Below, in pieces: positions 26,562-40,336 of a stretch of DNA of 64,000 nt. A program made the position numbers and the translations under genes. Origin of the DNA: Minicystis rosea (GTDB lineage: Bacteria; Myxococcota_A; Polyangia; Polyangiales; Polyangiaceae); assembly GCA_001931535.1 (NCBI GenBank), contig CP016211.1:15019501-15083500 (forward strand). Reading direction: 5' to 3'. How positions within the stretch are numbered: position 1 is the first letter of the stretch; every line of letters begins with the position of its first letter. The notes under the pieces were generated by a model that saw only the letters and a program-made list of their open reading frames with translations, searched no databases and was not told the origin of the DNA.

Positions 26562-27298
26562 GATCGGCGCGGGCCGTCTGGCTTGGCAGGCGGCGGTACG
26601 AGCCCATCCACGCGCTGCAGAAGCGCTTGGTGGAGGCGAGGCAGGCGAAGCGAATCGGCGACGTCATCCTGCTCTTGGAGCACGAGCCCGTGATCACGCT
26701 GGGCCGCGCGGCCGAGCCGGGGAACGTGCTCCACACGCCCGAGGTGCTGGCCGAACGCGGCGTGGATCTGGTGGAGACCGGGCGCGGCGGCGACGTGACG
26801 TATCACGGGCCGGGGCAGCTCGTTTGCTATCCGCTGCTCGACTTGCGGCCCGATCACTGCGACGTGCGCCGCTACGTGCGCGGCTTGGCCGAGGTGATGA
26901 TCCTCATCGCGCGCGCGCACCACGTGGAGGCCGGCGTCGTCGATGGGATGATCGGCGCTTGGGTCGATCGCCTCGCGCCCGCGGAGTGGGGTGGTGAGGC
27001 CTTCGCGCGCGAGCTCGCCAAGGTGGGCGCCATCGGGGTGCGGATCTCGCGCTGGATCACGATGCACGGCTTCGCGCTCAACCTCGCGGTCGATCTCGAT
27101 GCGTTCGGGCTCATCGTGCCTTGCGGGATCAAGGACTACGCGGTGACGTCGGTGCACGCGCTCACGGGCCGGCGGCCCGAGGTACGCGCGACGGCATTCG
27201 CTGCGCGAGCGGCGCTCGCCGAGGCGCTCGAGCTCGAAGTGTCCGAGGTCGAGGACCTCGCGGGCGTGGAGGATCTCGACGCCGCCCTCATTGGTTGA
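26558..27298 (+). CDS. lipB: Lipoyl(octanoyl) transferase
   Basis: LipB moves the octanoyl group from acyl-carrier protein to lipoyl domains of 2-oxoacid dehydrogenases and the glycine cleavage system, the first step of lipoate synthesis. The 246-residue product has the family signature TGRGGDVTYHGPGQL (residues 74-88). The acyl-acceptor cysteine C189 is in PCGI and the catalytic lysine K155 in LAKVGAIGVR, followed by MHGFALN. ATG 26558 overlaps the preceding stop by four bases. No lipA is in view, which is unusual because lipA often neighbours lipB. Confidence 0.93.
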   Translation: MRSARAVWLGRRRYEPIHALQKRLVEARQAKRIGDVILLLEHEPVITLGRAAEPGNVLHTPEVLAERGVDLVETGRGGDVTYHGPGQLVCYPLLDLRPDHCDVRRYVRGLAEVMILIARAHHVEAGVVDGMIGAWVDRLAPAEWGGEAFARELAKVGAIGVRISRWITMHGFALNLAVDLDAFGLIVPCGIKDYAVTSVHALTGRRPEVRATAFAARAALAEALELEVSEVEDLAGVEDLDAALIG

Positions 27299-27330
27299 GG
27301 CGCGTTGAGAAGCGTTGAGAACCATTGAGG
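27291..27330. repeat. Four 10-bp direct repeats across the lipB stop codon
   Basis: Four consecutive 10-mers share NNN[GA]TTGAG[GA] (TTGGTTGAGG, CGCGTTGAGA, AGCGTTGAGA, ACCATTGAGG). The first includes the lipB TGA. The exact helical phasing suggests a protein-binding array or a recent slippage expansion. Confidence 0.6.
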
Positions 27331-27465
27331 CGGGCGCCAGCGCAGATGATGGCGAGGAGATGCTGATCGGATGACGCTCGTCGATGGTCTCGATGACGCG
27401 CACCGGCAGGCATCGCGCGGAGGAAAGAGGTCGCGGCGACGTCGCGAACGTGGCAGCTTGAGCCC

Positions 27466-27714
27466 GTGAGCGGCAACACTCCCCCTGCCGATCCGAAGGC
27501 TCCCGAGCCTCAGCGCTGCCCGCGCTGCGGTGGCGTGGCCCGACCGCACAAGCGGCGCGGAGCGTGGGCGAACCCGTTCCTCTCGAAGACGAAGAACGAG
27601 ATCACCTGCGAAGATTGTGGGCTCGACTTCGACCCGGGAGTCCCTTCGGGCGAAGCGTCGCGCGCGTCGGACGGGCCACGTTCGTCAGGACACTCCCCGT
27701 GGGGAAAAGCCTGA
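27466..27714 (+). CDS. Small zinc-ribbon protein, 82 aa
   Basis: It starts at GTG 27466. Two CxxC knuckles (CPRCGG at residue 18 and CEDCGL near 48) flank a basic loop HKRRGAWANPFLSK, forming a classic four-Cys zinc ribbon. The tail is Ser/Gly-rich and disordered. It is probably a small nucleic-acid- or protein-binding zinc protein; its function is unknown. Confidence 0.65.
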   Translation: MSGNTPPADPKAPEPQRCPRCGGVARPHKRRGAWANPFLSKTKNEITCEDCGLDFDPGVPSGEASRASDGPRSSGHSPWGKA

Positions 27715-27964
27715 TATTCGGCCGGCGCGTGCATGCGCGCCGCGGGTCGCCGCGCCGCGAGCAATGATGTCGCGCGCACGGCTGCGCAGGTGTTCGGCAA
27801 GGCATTCCGGTGCTGCAATGGTGCGCTGCGCGCGAGATCACGTGTGCAGGGCATGCGCTGAACAACCCTGCTCGGAGCGGTCGAGTTGCTCGCCGCTCGC
27901 GATTCACGAGCAAGCGGGCGAGATTGCCAATCTCGTCTCGGAGATGAGCTTGGAAGCGTGAAGG

Positions 27965-28795
27965 CTACGAGGCTGTTGCGAGGCGAGGGCCGATGAGGAG
28001 GAGGAGGGCCGTGGCGTTGTCGTCGCCGTCGCGGGCGAGGGCCGCGTCGACGAGCGAGCGGACGGCGATGTCGAGCGTGGGGTGGCCGAGGAGGATGGAT
28101 GCGATCTCGTGCGCCTCGAGGGAGCGATAGGCCCCGTCGGTGGCGAGGAGGTAGAGGTCGCCGGTCCTCGAGGTTTCGGTGCGGGTGTCGACGAGCACGT
28201 CGTCGTCCATGCCGACGGCGCGGGTGATGACGTTGCGTGGGATGGCGGCGAGCTCCTCCGGAGAGATGTCGGGGTGGTGCTCGAGGGCGTCGGTGTAGAG
28301 CGTGTGATCGCGGGTGAGCTGCTCGAGGACGCCGGCGCGCAGCCGGTAGATGCGGCAATGGCCGACGTGGGCGAGCTGGATGCGATCACCGATGATGGAG
28401 ACGGCGGCGACCGTGCTGCCCGATCCCCGCATCTCGGGCCGCCGTTGCACGGCCGCGCGGATGGCTCGACCGGCCGCGCGGACGGCGCCGGCGAGGCGGT
28501 TCTCTTCGTGAGGGCGATCGGGGTAGGGGACGAAAGGCCAAGGCTCTGCCGGGCGCGCGTGGCTCGCGGCGAAGAAGCGAGGCATCGCGTCGACGATGAT
28601 CTCGGTGGCGCGATCGCCGGTGCGATGCCCGCCCATGCCTTCGGTCACGAGATACAGGCCGAGAGAGAGCGAGGCGACGTCGCCTTCCTCGTTGTGCTCT
28701 TGGCGCGGGCCCGTGTCGGTCCAAGAGGCAACGTCGATGCGGAAGCGCTGCGGGACGACGCTGCTGGTCGCGAGCACGCGGTGATCTGCGTCCAT
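27965..28795 (-). CDS. PP2C-family (PPM) protein phosphatase-like protein with altered metal ligands
   Basis: The 276-residue product spans a bacterial PP2C fold: ASWTDTGPRQEHNEEGD, LVTEGMGGHRTGDRA, VGHCRIYRL, LLATDGAYRSL, DGDDNATALLL. PP2C enzymes use paired Mn/Mg ions to remove phosphate from Ser/Thr. Here the usual Asp of NED is Glu (residue 37), Asp of DGMGG is Glu (residue 52) and the GDSR motif reads GHCR. The two later aspartates (TDG, DDN) remain. It may be a weakly active or regulatory pseudophosphatase. It sits alone, with no Ser/Thr kinase in view. Confidence 0.8.
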   Translation of the reverse strand: MDADHRVLATSSVVPQRFRIDVASWTDTGPRQEHNEEGDVASLSLGLYLVTEGMGGHRTGDRATEIIVDAMPRFFAASHARPAEPWPFVPYPDRPHEENRLAGAVRAAGRAIRAAVQRRPEMRGSGSTVAAVSIIGDRIQLAHVGHCRIYRLRAGVLEQLTRDHTLYTDALEHHPDISPEELAAIPRNVITRAVGMDDDVLVDTRTETSRTGDLYLLATDGAYRSLEAHEIASILLGHPTLDIAVRSLVDAALARDGDDNATALLLLIGPRLATAS

Positions 28796-28883
28796 GGATC
28801 GAAGCTACGCCATCCGCGTCGTCATCGTCCATGCGGGGCCGCGCGTGGGCACGGGCGTGACGTGAACCGCAACGCGGAGGCGT

Positions 28884-29624
28884 TCAGCGAGCGAGGTGCG
28901 CGCCGCCGGCGATCTCGAGGACGGTGCCGGTCATGAAGCCGTTGGTCGCGACCATGACGATGGCCTCCGCCACGTCTTCGGGGCGGCCGACGCGGCCCAC
29001 GGGCAGCGTCTTCTGGGCTTGGGCGAAGAAGCCATCCTTCTGATCCTTCGGAAGCGCGTCCCACCACGGCGTGTCGACGACGCCGGGGGAGACGGCGTTG
29101 ACCCGGCGCGGGGCGAGCTCGTTCGCGAGCGGGCGGACGAGCGATTCGACGGCGCCGTTGATGGCCGCGAGGCCCGCGGTGCCCGCGAGCGCGGCGCGCG
29201 CCGAGATCGCCGAGACGAAGGTGATGGATGAGCGCACGAACGGCAGGGCCGCTTGCAGCGTCGTCAGGTGCGCGAAGAGCTTGGCCTCGAAGCCGCTCCG
29301 CAGATCGTCGAGCGCGAGCGTGGCGATGGGGCCGGCGCCCTTGCCGCCGCTCAGCGCGAGCACGAGGTGATCGATCTCCCCGACCCGCTCGAAGAAGCGG
29401 CGCGCGCTCGCGGCGTCCGCGCCGTCGATCTCGAAGCCCGAGACCTTGCCCACACGGGCGATGCGCGCGGCGGCGGCCTCGATCCGAGATGCGTCGCGCC
29501 CGCCGATGACCACCGCTGCGCCGAGCGCGGCGAAGCGCGCGGCCGTGGCTTCGCCGATGCCCGAGGTGCCTCCCACGACGGCGACCTTGGTCGCGTCGAG
29601 GGGCGAGTGTGCTTGTGTCGTCAT
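28884..29624 (-). CDS. SDR-fold oxidoreductase lacking the canonical Tyr/Lys pair
   Basis: ATG 29624 follows GGAGGA at 6 bases. The 246-residue product has GGTSGIGEA for the dinucleotide, VLALSGGKG in place of NNAG, and VSAISARAAL with the active-site Ser region. Where YxxxK is expected it reads GLAAINGAVESL, lacking both Tyr and Lys. The C-terminal VNAVSPGVVDTPWW and MTGTVLEIAGGAHL are normal. Such YxxxK-less SDRs form a recurring bacterial subgroup of unknown chemistry. It is divergent from a TetR gene and carries that repressor's probable operator in its promoter. Confidence 0.85.
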   Translation of the reverse strand: MTTQAHSPLDATKVAVVGGTSGIGEATAARFAALGAAVVIGGRDASRIEAAAARIARVGKVSGFEIDGADAASARRFFERVGEIDHLVLALSGGKGAGPIATLALDDLRSGFEAKLFAHLTTLQAALPFVRSSITFVSAISARAALAGTAGLAAINGAVESLVRPLANELAPRRVNAVSPGVVDTPWWDALPKDQKDGFFAQAQKTLPVGRVGRPEDVAEAIVMVATNGFMTGTVLEIAGGAHLAR

Positions 29625-29660
29625 GGTCGTTCCTCCGAGTGTCTCCATTTCGAGACGATG

Positions 29661-29672
29661 TGTTTCGAAACA
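29661..29672. promoter_or_regulatory. Palindrome TGTTTCGAAACA, possible TetR half of the operator
   Basis: This perfect 12-bp palindrome overlaps the predicted -10/start region of the SDR promoter, between the SDR and TetR genes. Confidence 0.5.
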
Positions 29673-29697
29673 ATAACGAGACGAACCGTCTTGTCAA
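29670..29697 (-). promoter_or_regulatory. Sigma70-like promoter for the SDR gene with an operator in its spacer
   Basis: On the minus strand TTGACA (29692-29697) and TATTGT (29670-29675) are separated by 16 bases. The spacer contains the perfect palindrome AGACG-GTT-CGTCT (29679-29691). A repressor bound there would block polymerase, as expected for the divergent TetR regulator. Confidence 0.65.
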
Positions 29698-29727
29698 GGC
29701 GAGGGCTCCGCCGTAAGCATCCGGGCC

Positions 29728-30324
29728 ATGGACGAGACGGCGAAGCGGCCGGGGCGACCGCGCAGCGAGGAGGCGCGGCAGGCCATCCACGCGGCGGTGC
29801 TCCGGATCGTGCAAGGCGGTGGCTACGGCGCGCTCACGATGGATGGAGTCGCGGCCGAGGCCGGCGTCGGCAAGCAGACGCTCTATCGATGGTGGCCGTC
29901 GCGCGCGGCGCTGATGCTCGAGGTGCTGAACGGCCTCGCGTCGGCGCACGTGCCGAGCCCGGATACGGGCACGCTGCGCGGTGACGTGGGCCGGTTCTTG
30001 ACGTCGACGTTCGCGCTGTCGAGCAAGGTGGCGGCGATCCCCATCCTCCTGCGCGGGCTGATGGCCGAAGCGCAGCTCGACCCGGCGTTCGGGGCCGAGC
30101 TCCGCAAAGAGCTCATCGAGCCGCGCCGCGCGGCGCTGCGCGCGCTCTTCGATCGCGCCAAGGCACGAGGGGAGCTCCGGCCGCGTTGCGACGTGGAGCT
30201 GTGCCTCGACATCGCGTTCGGGGTGCTCTGGTATCGCCTGCTCGCGCAGCATGCGCCGCTGACGCCGGTCGTCGCGCAGAAGCTGGCCGATGCCATCGCG
30301 CGCGAGGCCACCGAGGAAGGCTGA
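29728..30324 (+). CDS. TetR-family transcriptional repressor
   Basis: The 198-residue product has the N-terminal TetR HTH (GRPRSEEARQAIHAAVLRIV, then LTMDGVAAEAGVGKQTLYRW). An all-helical ligand domain of the TetR_C_16/AcrR-like kind follows (LLRGLMAEAQLDPAFGAELR). It is divergent from the SDR gene with 103 bases between starts, including two palindromes and a strong minus-strand promoter. It probably represses that gene and itself until an unknown ligand binds. Confidence 0.9.
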   Translation: MDETAKRPGRPRSEEARQAIHAAVLRIVQGGGYGALTMDGVAAEAGVGKQTLYRWWPSRAALMLEVLNGLASAHVPSPDTGTLRGDVGRFLTSTFALSSKVAAIPILLRGLMAEAQLDPAFGAELRKELIEPRRAALRALFDRAKARGELRPRCDVELCLDIAFGVLWYRLLAQHAPLTPVVAQKLADAIAREATEEG

Positions 30325-30590
30325 GCGTCACGGCGCCGCGCCTGGCGCGACACGTTTGGGAGCGAGGCGCGGGGCGCAATCGGGTGATCTCCTGCTGGGG
30401 CAGGCTGCGCGCGCGAAGCCGATCCACCCGGGACGACAGGCCTGGATTCGCGGTGATTTCGCGTGAGAACGAGGGACGGGGGGATCCATGGGTCCCTCCA
30501 TGTCGCGGGATGCGTCGCGGGGGCGGTCTCTCCGAGTAATGTACGGGCGGCGGCGGCCGGTGCCGGCGCACAGCGAGGCGTGAGAGCGTG

Positions 30591-36203
<5,613 letters not shown>

Positions 36204-36207
36204 GGGC

Positions 36208-36235
36208 ACGGGCGGGCTCGTCGCGGCCCGCCCGT
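36208..36235 (+). terminator. Factor-independent terminator after the carboxylase
   Basis: ACGGGCGGGC-TCGTCGCG-GCCCGCCCGT gives a perfect 10-bp stem starting five bases after the stop codon and is followed by TCCTT. Confidence 0.75.
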
Positions 36236-36371
36236 TCCTTGCGGCTGTCGGGGCATTCCTTGTGCGAGGAAGGCCGCGCCGGCGGTGCGCGTCCGCTCGG
36301 TCATGGAACTTTTCTCGATGTCGTGCGTCGCATCCGGGCCGGCGCGCCCGTCCGCGCTACGTTGAGGCTCC

Positions 36372-37289
36372 ATGCACTATCGCGATGATCGACACGCCCT
36401 CGAAGCCCGTCGCGACGACCTGCGCCAAGAGCTCGCCGACCTCGGCAAGAAGGCCGAGGAGCTACGCGTCGCGGTCCACGATCACGAAGCCGTCCAGCGC
36501 GAGCTCGCCGCGCTGGAGGCGCGTCTCGCGCACATCGAAGCGCGGCGCGCGTCGCTGCTCGAGAACGTGCGCATCGCGAGCCCGTGCACCGCGAGCTGGG
36601 ACGCGATGACGGGCGACGACCGCGTGCGCTTCTGCGGTCAGTGCCAGAAGAACGTCTACAACCTCTCCGCGATGCCGCGCGACGAGGCCGAGCGCCTGCT
36701 CGCCGAGCGCGACGGAGCCATGTGCGTGCGCCTCTATCGCCGCACCGACGGCACCGTCTTGACCGCCGACTGCCCCGTCGGCGTGCGCAAGAAGCGCGTG
36801 CGCCTCGCGCTTTTCGGCGCGGCCAGCGCCGGCGTGATGGCCGCTGCCACCGCGTGGCGCGCATACACGTGCACCATGGGGGACATCGGCCCGGGCCAAT
36901 ACGTGGCTGGCGGCATCCAGCCTTTGCCGCCGCGCGAGAGCTTCGTCCCGATGACGCTCGCAGCGAAGCCCGAGCCCGGCCTCGCGCTCGTCTTCTGGAC
37001 CGAGCACCCCGGCGCGCGGCAGACGTGGCGCCTCTATGCCGACGGCACGCTCACCCGCGAAGATGCCGGCTCGGCGCCGGTCCGGTTGCCCATCGCCGAC
37101 GGCGAGCGGCGAGGCGAGGAGGTCCTTCGCCTGCTGAACGAGCTCACGCCCGAGGCCTTCGGCATCGTCGCCGCTTACGCCGACAACCTCATTCACCAAG
37201 GTATCGAGATCCGCGGATCGGGGACGCGTCCCGCGACCGATGAGGATCGCGCGCGCCTCGCCGAGCTGGCTCGCAACATTGCGCGCTGA
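36372..37289 (+). CDS. Membrane-anchored protein with N-terminal coiled coil and conserved Cys module
   Basis: GAGG precedes ATG 36372. The 305-residue product has a coiled coil (about 5-65, RHALEARRDDLRQELADLGK). A Cys-containing module follows (SPCTASWDAMTGDDRVRFCG, QCQKNVYNLSAM, MCVRLYRRTDGTVLTADCPVG), a pattern I associate with uncharacterised myxobacterial membrane proteins. One transmembrane helix (ALFGAASAGVMAAATAW, about 147-163) leads to a C-terminal domain containing LVFWTEHPGARQTWRLYADG. The cytosolic CxxC pair may bind metal. Function unknown. Confidence 0.75.
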   Translation: MHYRDDRHALEARRDDLRQELADLGKKAEELRVAVHDHEAVQRELAALEARLAHIEARRASLLENVRIASPCTASWDAMTGDDRVRFCGQCQKNVYNLSAMPRDEAERLLAERDGAMCVRLYRRTDGTVLTADCPVGVRKKRVRLALFGAASAGVMAAATAWRAYTCTMGDIGPGQYVAGGIQPLPPRESFVPMTLAAKPEPGLALVFWTEHPGARQTWRLYADGTLTREDAGSAPVRLPIADGERRGEEVLRLLNELTPEAFGIVAAYADNLIHQGIEIRGSGTRPATDEDRARLAELARNIAR

Positions 37290-37328
37290 GCTGCGCGCGG
37301 AGGCTGGCCGTCGTCGTCTCGCACGCGG

Positions 37329-37500
37329 ATCCGAGAGCGCGGAGACGGGTGACCTGTCCTTGGCACTCCGATCCGAGAACGCGGAGACGGGTGACCCGTC
37401 CTTTGGCACTCAGACCTGAGAGCGCGGTGACGGGTGACCCGTCCTTTCGCACACAGATCCCAGAGCGCGGAGACGGGTGACCCGTCCTTTGGCACACAGC
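37329..37500. repeat. Four tandem 42-43-bp units, each with a perfect hairpin
   Basis: Each unit reads about GATCCGAGAGCGCGGAGACG then GGTGACCCGTCCTTTGGCAC. The core GACGGGT-G-ACCCGTC (37344, 37386, 37429 and 37472; the first copy imperfect) is followed by CTTT, so every copy resembles a short terminator. The array separates two convergent genes. Confidence 0.85.
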
Positions 37501-37572
37501 TTTGTAAGGAGCTTCACGCCGCGGGCTCGTCCGACACTCGGAGCCGCGTCCGCGGAGGCGGTGCTGGGGTGA

Positions 37573-38208
37573 TCAGCGACGCAGGAACGGGTTCGCCCGC
37601 TTCTCCTCGCCGATCGTCGTCTCCGGTCCGTGCCCGGCGACGACGCGCGTCGTCTCGTCGAGCGTGAGCAGCTTGCCGCGCAGGGAGCGGAGGATCAGAT
37701 CGCTGTCGCCGCCCCACAGATCGGTGCGCCCGATACCGCGGCGGAACAGCGTGTCGCCGGTGAACACCACGCTGCTTTCCGGCGACTGCACCAGGAACGA
37801 CACGCTCCCCGGCGTGTGCCCGGGCGTGTGCAGCACGTGCGCCGTGAGGCCGCCGGCGTTGATGCTGGTGCCGTCGCGCAGATCGCCTTCGAGATCGCAC
37901 ACCTCGGGGAGCCCCGTGCCGAGCAGCGCGGCTTGCACGGGGAGCAGCTCGTAGAGGAACCGATCCGCCTCGTGGATGCGCGCGGGCGCGTCGGCCCAGC
38001 GCTGTAGATCGGCTGTCGCGCCCACGTGATCGATGTGCGTGTGCGTGTGGACGATCGAGACGATCTTGGCGCCGTGCTTTTCGAGGCGGGCGCGGATGAC
38101 ATCGAAGTCACCGCCGGGATCGATGACGATCCCGGTCTTCGTCCCCGGATCGACGAGGATGGAGCAGTTGCAGCCGAGCGGCCCGGAGGGGAAGGTCTCT
38201 ACGATCAT
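37573..38208 (-). CDS. Metallo-beta-lactamase-fold hydrolase (glyoxalase II-like)
   Basis: The 211-residue product has the full MBL metal-ligand set: HTHIDHVG, then GHTPGS, then GDTLF and the final GHGPET. It opens with FPSGPLGCNCSILVDPGTKT, typical of the YcbL/GloB-like hydroxyacylglutathione-hydrolase branch. It probably hydrolyses a thioester such as S-lactoylglutathione or a related thiol adduct. It follows mutH by 44 bases on the same strand and may be co-transcribed. Confidence 0.88.
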   Translation of the reverse strand: MIVETFPSGPLGCNCSILVDPGTKTGIVIDPGGDFDVIRARLEKHGAKIVSIVHTHTHIDHVGATADLQRWADAPARIHEADRFLYELLPVQAALLGTGLPEVCDLEGDLRDGTSINAGGLTAHVLHTPGHTPGSVSFLVQSPESSVVFTGDTLFRRGIGRTDLWGGDSDLILRSLRGKLLTLDETTRVVAGHGPETTIGEEKRANPFLRR

Positions 38209-38252
38209 CGTCGTGGTCCGGGCCGAGGCTAGCACGGCCCCGCGCGCGTGGA

Positions 38253-38927
38253 TCAGGCCGGCAGCGCCGCCGGATCGCGGAGGATGGCGCCCGTGAAGCG
38301 GGTGCGCAGGTAGAAGCCGCGCGGGAGCGCTTCGATGGGCTCGCCTTCCGGGCCGTACGCGCGGGTGCGGACGCGTCCGTGCGCCGCCTTGGGGCGCGCT
38401 TGCAGAAAGCGACCCGTGCGCGCATCGAGCGCCTCCACGCGACCGATGCCGACGAGCCCCATGATCGTGTCGAAGTCCTCGGCGAGCACGGCCTCCTGCG
38501 CGGGCGTCGGGCGCCACAGCACCGGCGCGCCGATGCGCCGCGTCTCGATCGCGCTCCCGGCCTGCGTGTCGATCGGCACCCAGAGCACGCGCGCGAGCTT
38601 GCGCCGCGCCCACGACGTCGCCCACTCCGCGCGATCGGCGTCCGCCAGCGAGAACGCGCACACGAACGTGGACTCGCGCGGCTCGCCGCGCGCATCGAGG
38701 GGGATGGTCTTCAGCTCCACGCCGAGGGCCGGGAAATCAGGCACCGCCGCCGAGCCCCCGGTGGCGCCGAGCGCGCGCTCGATGACCTCGCCGAGCTTGC
38801 CCTTCGTGCGCAGCCCGCCGCCCGCGAACGACACGCCCACCGCGGCCGCGAGGTCTCCGAGCGTGCGTCCCTCGAGCGCATGCGCGCGTTGGGCGAGCTC
38901 GGCCTCGTCACGCGGCGGATCGATCAT
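38253..38927 (-). CDS. mutH: DNA mismatch repair endonuclease MutH
   Basis: The 224-residue length and sequence follow E. coli MutH closely: LEGRTLGDLAAAVG near residue 18, the catalytic DFPALGVELKTIPLD with D64, E71 and K73 in the same spacing as E. coli D70, E77 and K79, then TFVCAF, KLARVLWVPID, RRIGAPVLW and LPRGFYLRTRF. MutH nicks the unmethylated strand at hemimethylated GATC, directing MutS/MutL repair. Outside Gammaproteobacteria it is rare, since it needs Dam methylation. No dam or mutS/L is in this window. It heads a two-gene unit with the MBL hydrolase. Confidence 0.92.
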   Translation of the reverse strand: MIDPPRDEAELAQRAHALEGRTLGDLAAAVGVSFAGGGLRTKGKLGEVIERALGATGGSAAVPDFPALGVELKTIPLDARGEPRESTFVCAFSLADADRAEWATSWARRKLARVLWVPIDTQAGSAIETRRIGAPVLWRPTPAQEAVLAEDFDTIMGLVGIGRVEALDARTGRFLQARPKAAHGRVRTRAYGPEGEPIEALPRGFYLRTRFTGAILRDPAALPA

Positions 38928-39114
38928 GATCTTCTCCGCGCGACGCGATGATCACGGGCCGCGTGGATCGCGAGACCCGCGTCACCTCCGCGCGTCGTCG
39001 TGGCATGCGCCTGCTTCACGCGCGTGACCATGCCACAGCGACGCGCGACCATGGAGAGATCATGACGGCGCTCGCATGCAGCCGAGCTTGGCCGCATGCC
39101 GGCGCGGCGTGCTC

Positions 39115-40272
39115 TCAGCGCTTGTTGGGCGGCGGGGGCGCGACCGCGGAGGCCGAGGGGCTCGGTGCAGGCGTGAGCGCTGCGACCCGCGCCTGCGCGT
39201 CGCGCTGAATGTCGGCGAGCATCTGTCGCTCGCGCCCTGCGGGGAGCGCAAGCACGCGCTGGTAGTAACCGACGGCGCGCTCCTTCTGCCCGAGGTCCTC
39301 GCTCACCATGCCGGCCCCGAAGAGCGCGCCGGCGGCGGTGCCGTCCAGCGCGAGCATCTGGGTGAAGATCGCGAGCGCCGGCTCCAGCTTCTTCTGCCGC
39401 GCGAGCGCGAAGCCGAGCGCCGTTTGGGCCGTGGGCTCCGGCCGGATCTGGATCGCCGCGCGCAACGCGCGCTCCGCCTCGTCGGCGCGGCCGGCACCGA
39501 GGAGCGCCTGCCCGAGGGCGCTCAGCGCGTCGGCGCTCTTCGGATCGATTTGCACCGCGCGCTGGAAGTGATCGAGGGCCTCCGCGGCGCGCTGTTGCTG
39601 CGATCGCACGTTCCCGAGCGCCATCCGCACGCCGAAGTCCTCGCCGGCTCGGAGCGCCGCCTCCAGCCGATCGGCCGCGCCCACGAGATCGCCCTCGGCC
39701 AGCTTGAGCTGCCCGAGCGCGATCAGCGCCGGCGCGTGATCGGGCTTCGTCTTCAGGGCTTGCTCGAGCTCGGCCTTCGCCTGCGCGGTGGTCTCCTTGC
39801 GGGCCATGAGCATGGTCCCGAGCGCGGTGTGCGCGAGCACGCTCGCGGGATCGAGCTTCAGCGCTTCGGCGAGCTGGAGCTTCGCGCCGTCACCGTCGCC
39901 CAGCCGGAGGAGCACCTGCGCCAGCGCGGTCAGGTACACCGGCGCGCGCGGCTTGTCCGTGTCGAGGAGGAGCTGCGCTTCGTAGCGCGCGTCCTCGATC
40001 CCATCGGCATTGATGCGCCCCGCATTCTCCGCGACGAGGTGGATCCGCACGCGCATCAGCGCGCGTTGCACGCTCGGATCCGTGGGCGCGATCTCACGCG
40101 CGTGGCCGTAGGCCGCGAGCGCCGCGGGGTATTTCCCGGCCGCGAGCGCCGTGTCCCCGCGCCTCATGTGCTCCTGCGCAAGCTCCGGCGTTTGCGCGCA
40201 CGCCGCTGCGAGCGCCGCCGCGGCGACGAACGCCGCGATCTGGATGCGGTGAGCGAGAGCCCCTCGGATCAT
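39115..40272 (-). CDS. TPR-repeat lipoprotein
   Basis: ATG 40272 starts a lipoprotein signal (MIRGALAHRIQIAAFVAAA, lipobox LAAAC). The 385-residue product then has about nine TPR units (HMRRGDTALAAGKYPAALAA, SADALSALGQALLGAGRADE, ALFGAGMVSEDLGQKERAV) and a Pro/Ser-rich end. TPR scaffolds assemble protein complexes, here probably at the periplasmic face of the outer membrane. It is third in a minus-strand row after the collagen-like gene (64-base gap to the preceding stop), suggesting a shared role in exporting or anchoring it. Confidence 0.85.
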   Translation of the reverse strand: MIRGALAHRIQIAAFVAAAALAAACAQTPELAQEHMRRGDTALAAGKYPAALAAYGHAREIAPTDPSVQRALMRVRIHLVAENAGRINADGIEDARYEAQLLLDTDKPRAPVYLTALAQVLLRLGDGDGAKLQLAEALKLDPASVLAHTALGTMLMARKETTAQAKAELEQALKTKPDHAPALIALGQLKLAEGDLVGAADRLEAALRAGEDFGVRMALGNVRSQQQRAAEALDHFQRAVQIDPKSADALSALGQALLGAGRADEAERALRAAIQIRPEPTAQTALGFALARQKKLEPALAIFTQMLALDGTAAGALFGAGMVSEDLGQKERAVGYYQRVLALPAGRERQMLADIQRDAQARVAALTPAPSPSASAVAPPPPNKR

Positions 40273-40336
40273 GCGGCGACCGTCGTAGCGCCTTCGCTCG
40301 CCGGACACCAGATGACGCCGTCGCCGGCGGGCCGGC

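Noticed and set aside
27715..27964. Plus-strand tail ending IANLVSEMSLEA as a possible gene remnant
   Set aside because: Too short and unlike any family I recognise; the rest of its frame is Arg/Cys-rich noise. I see no supportable feature in this 250-base gap.
37329..37500. Possible small CRISPR array
   Set aside because: The 42-43-base units are contiguous and nearly identical throughout, so there are no spacers; they are tandem hairpins.
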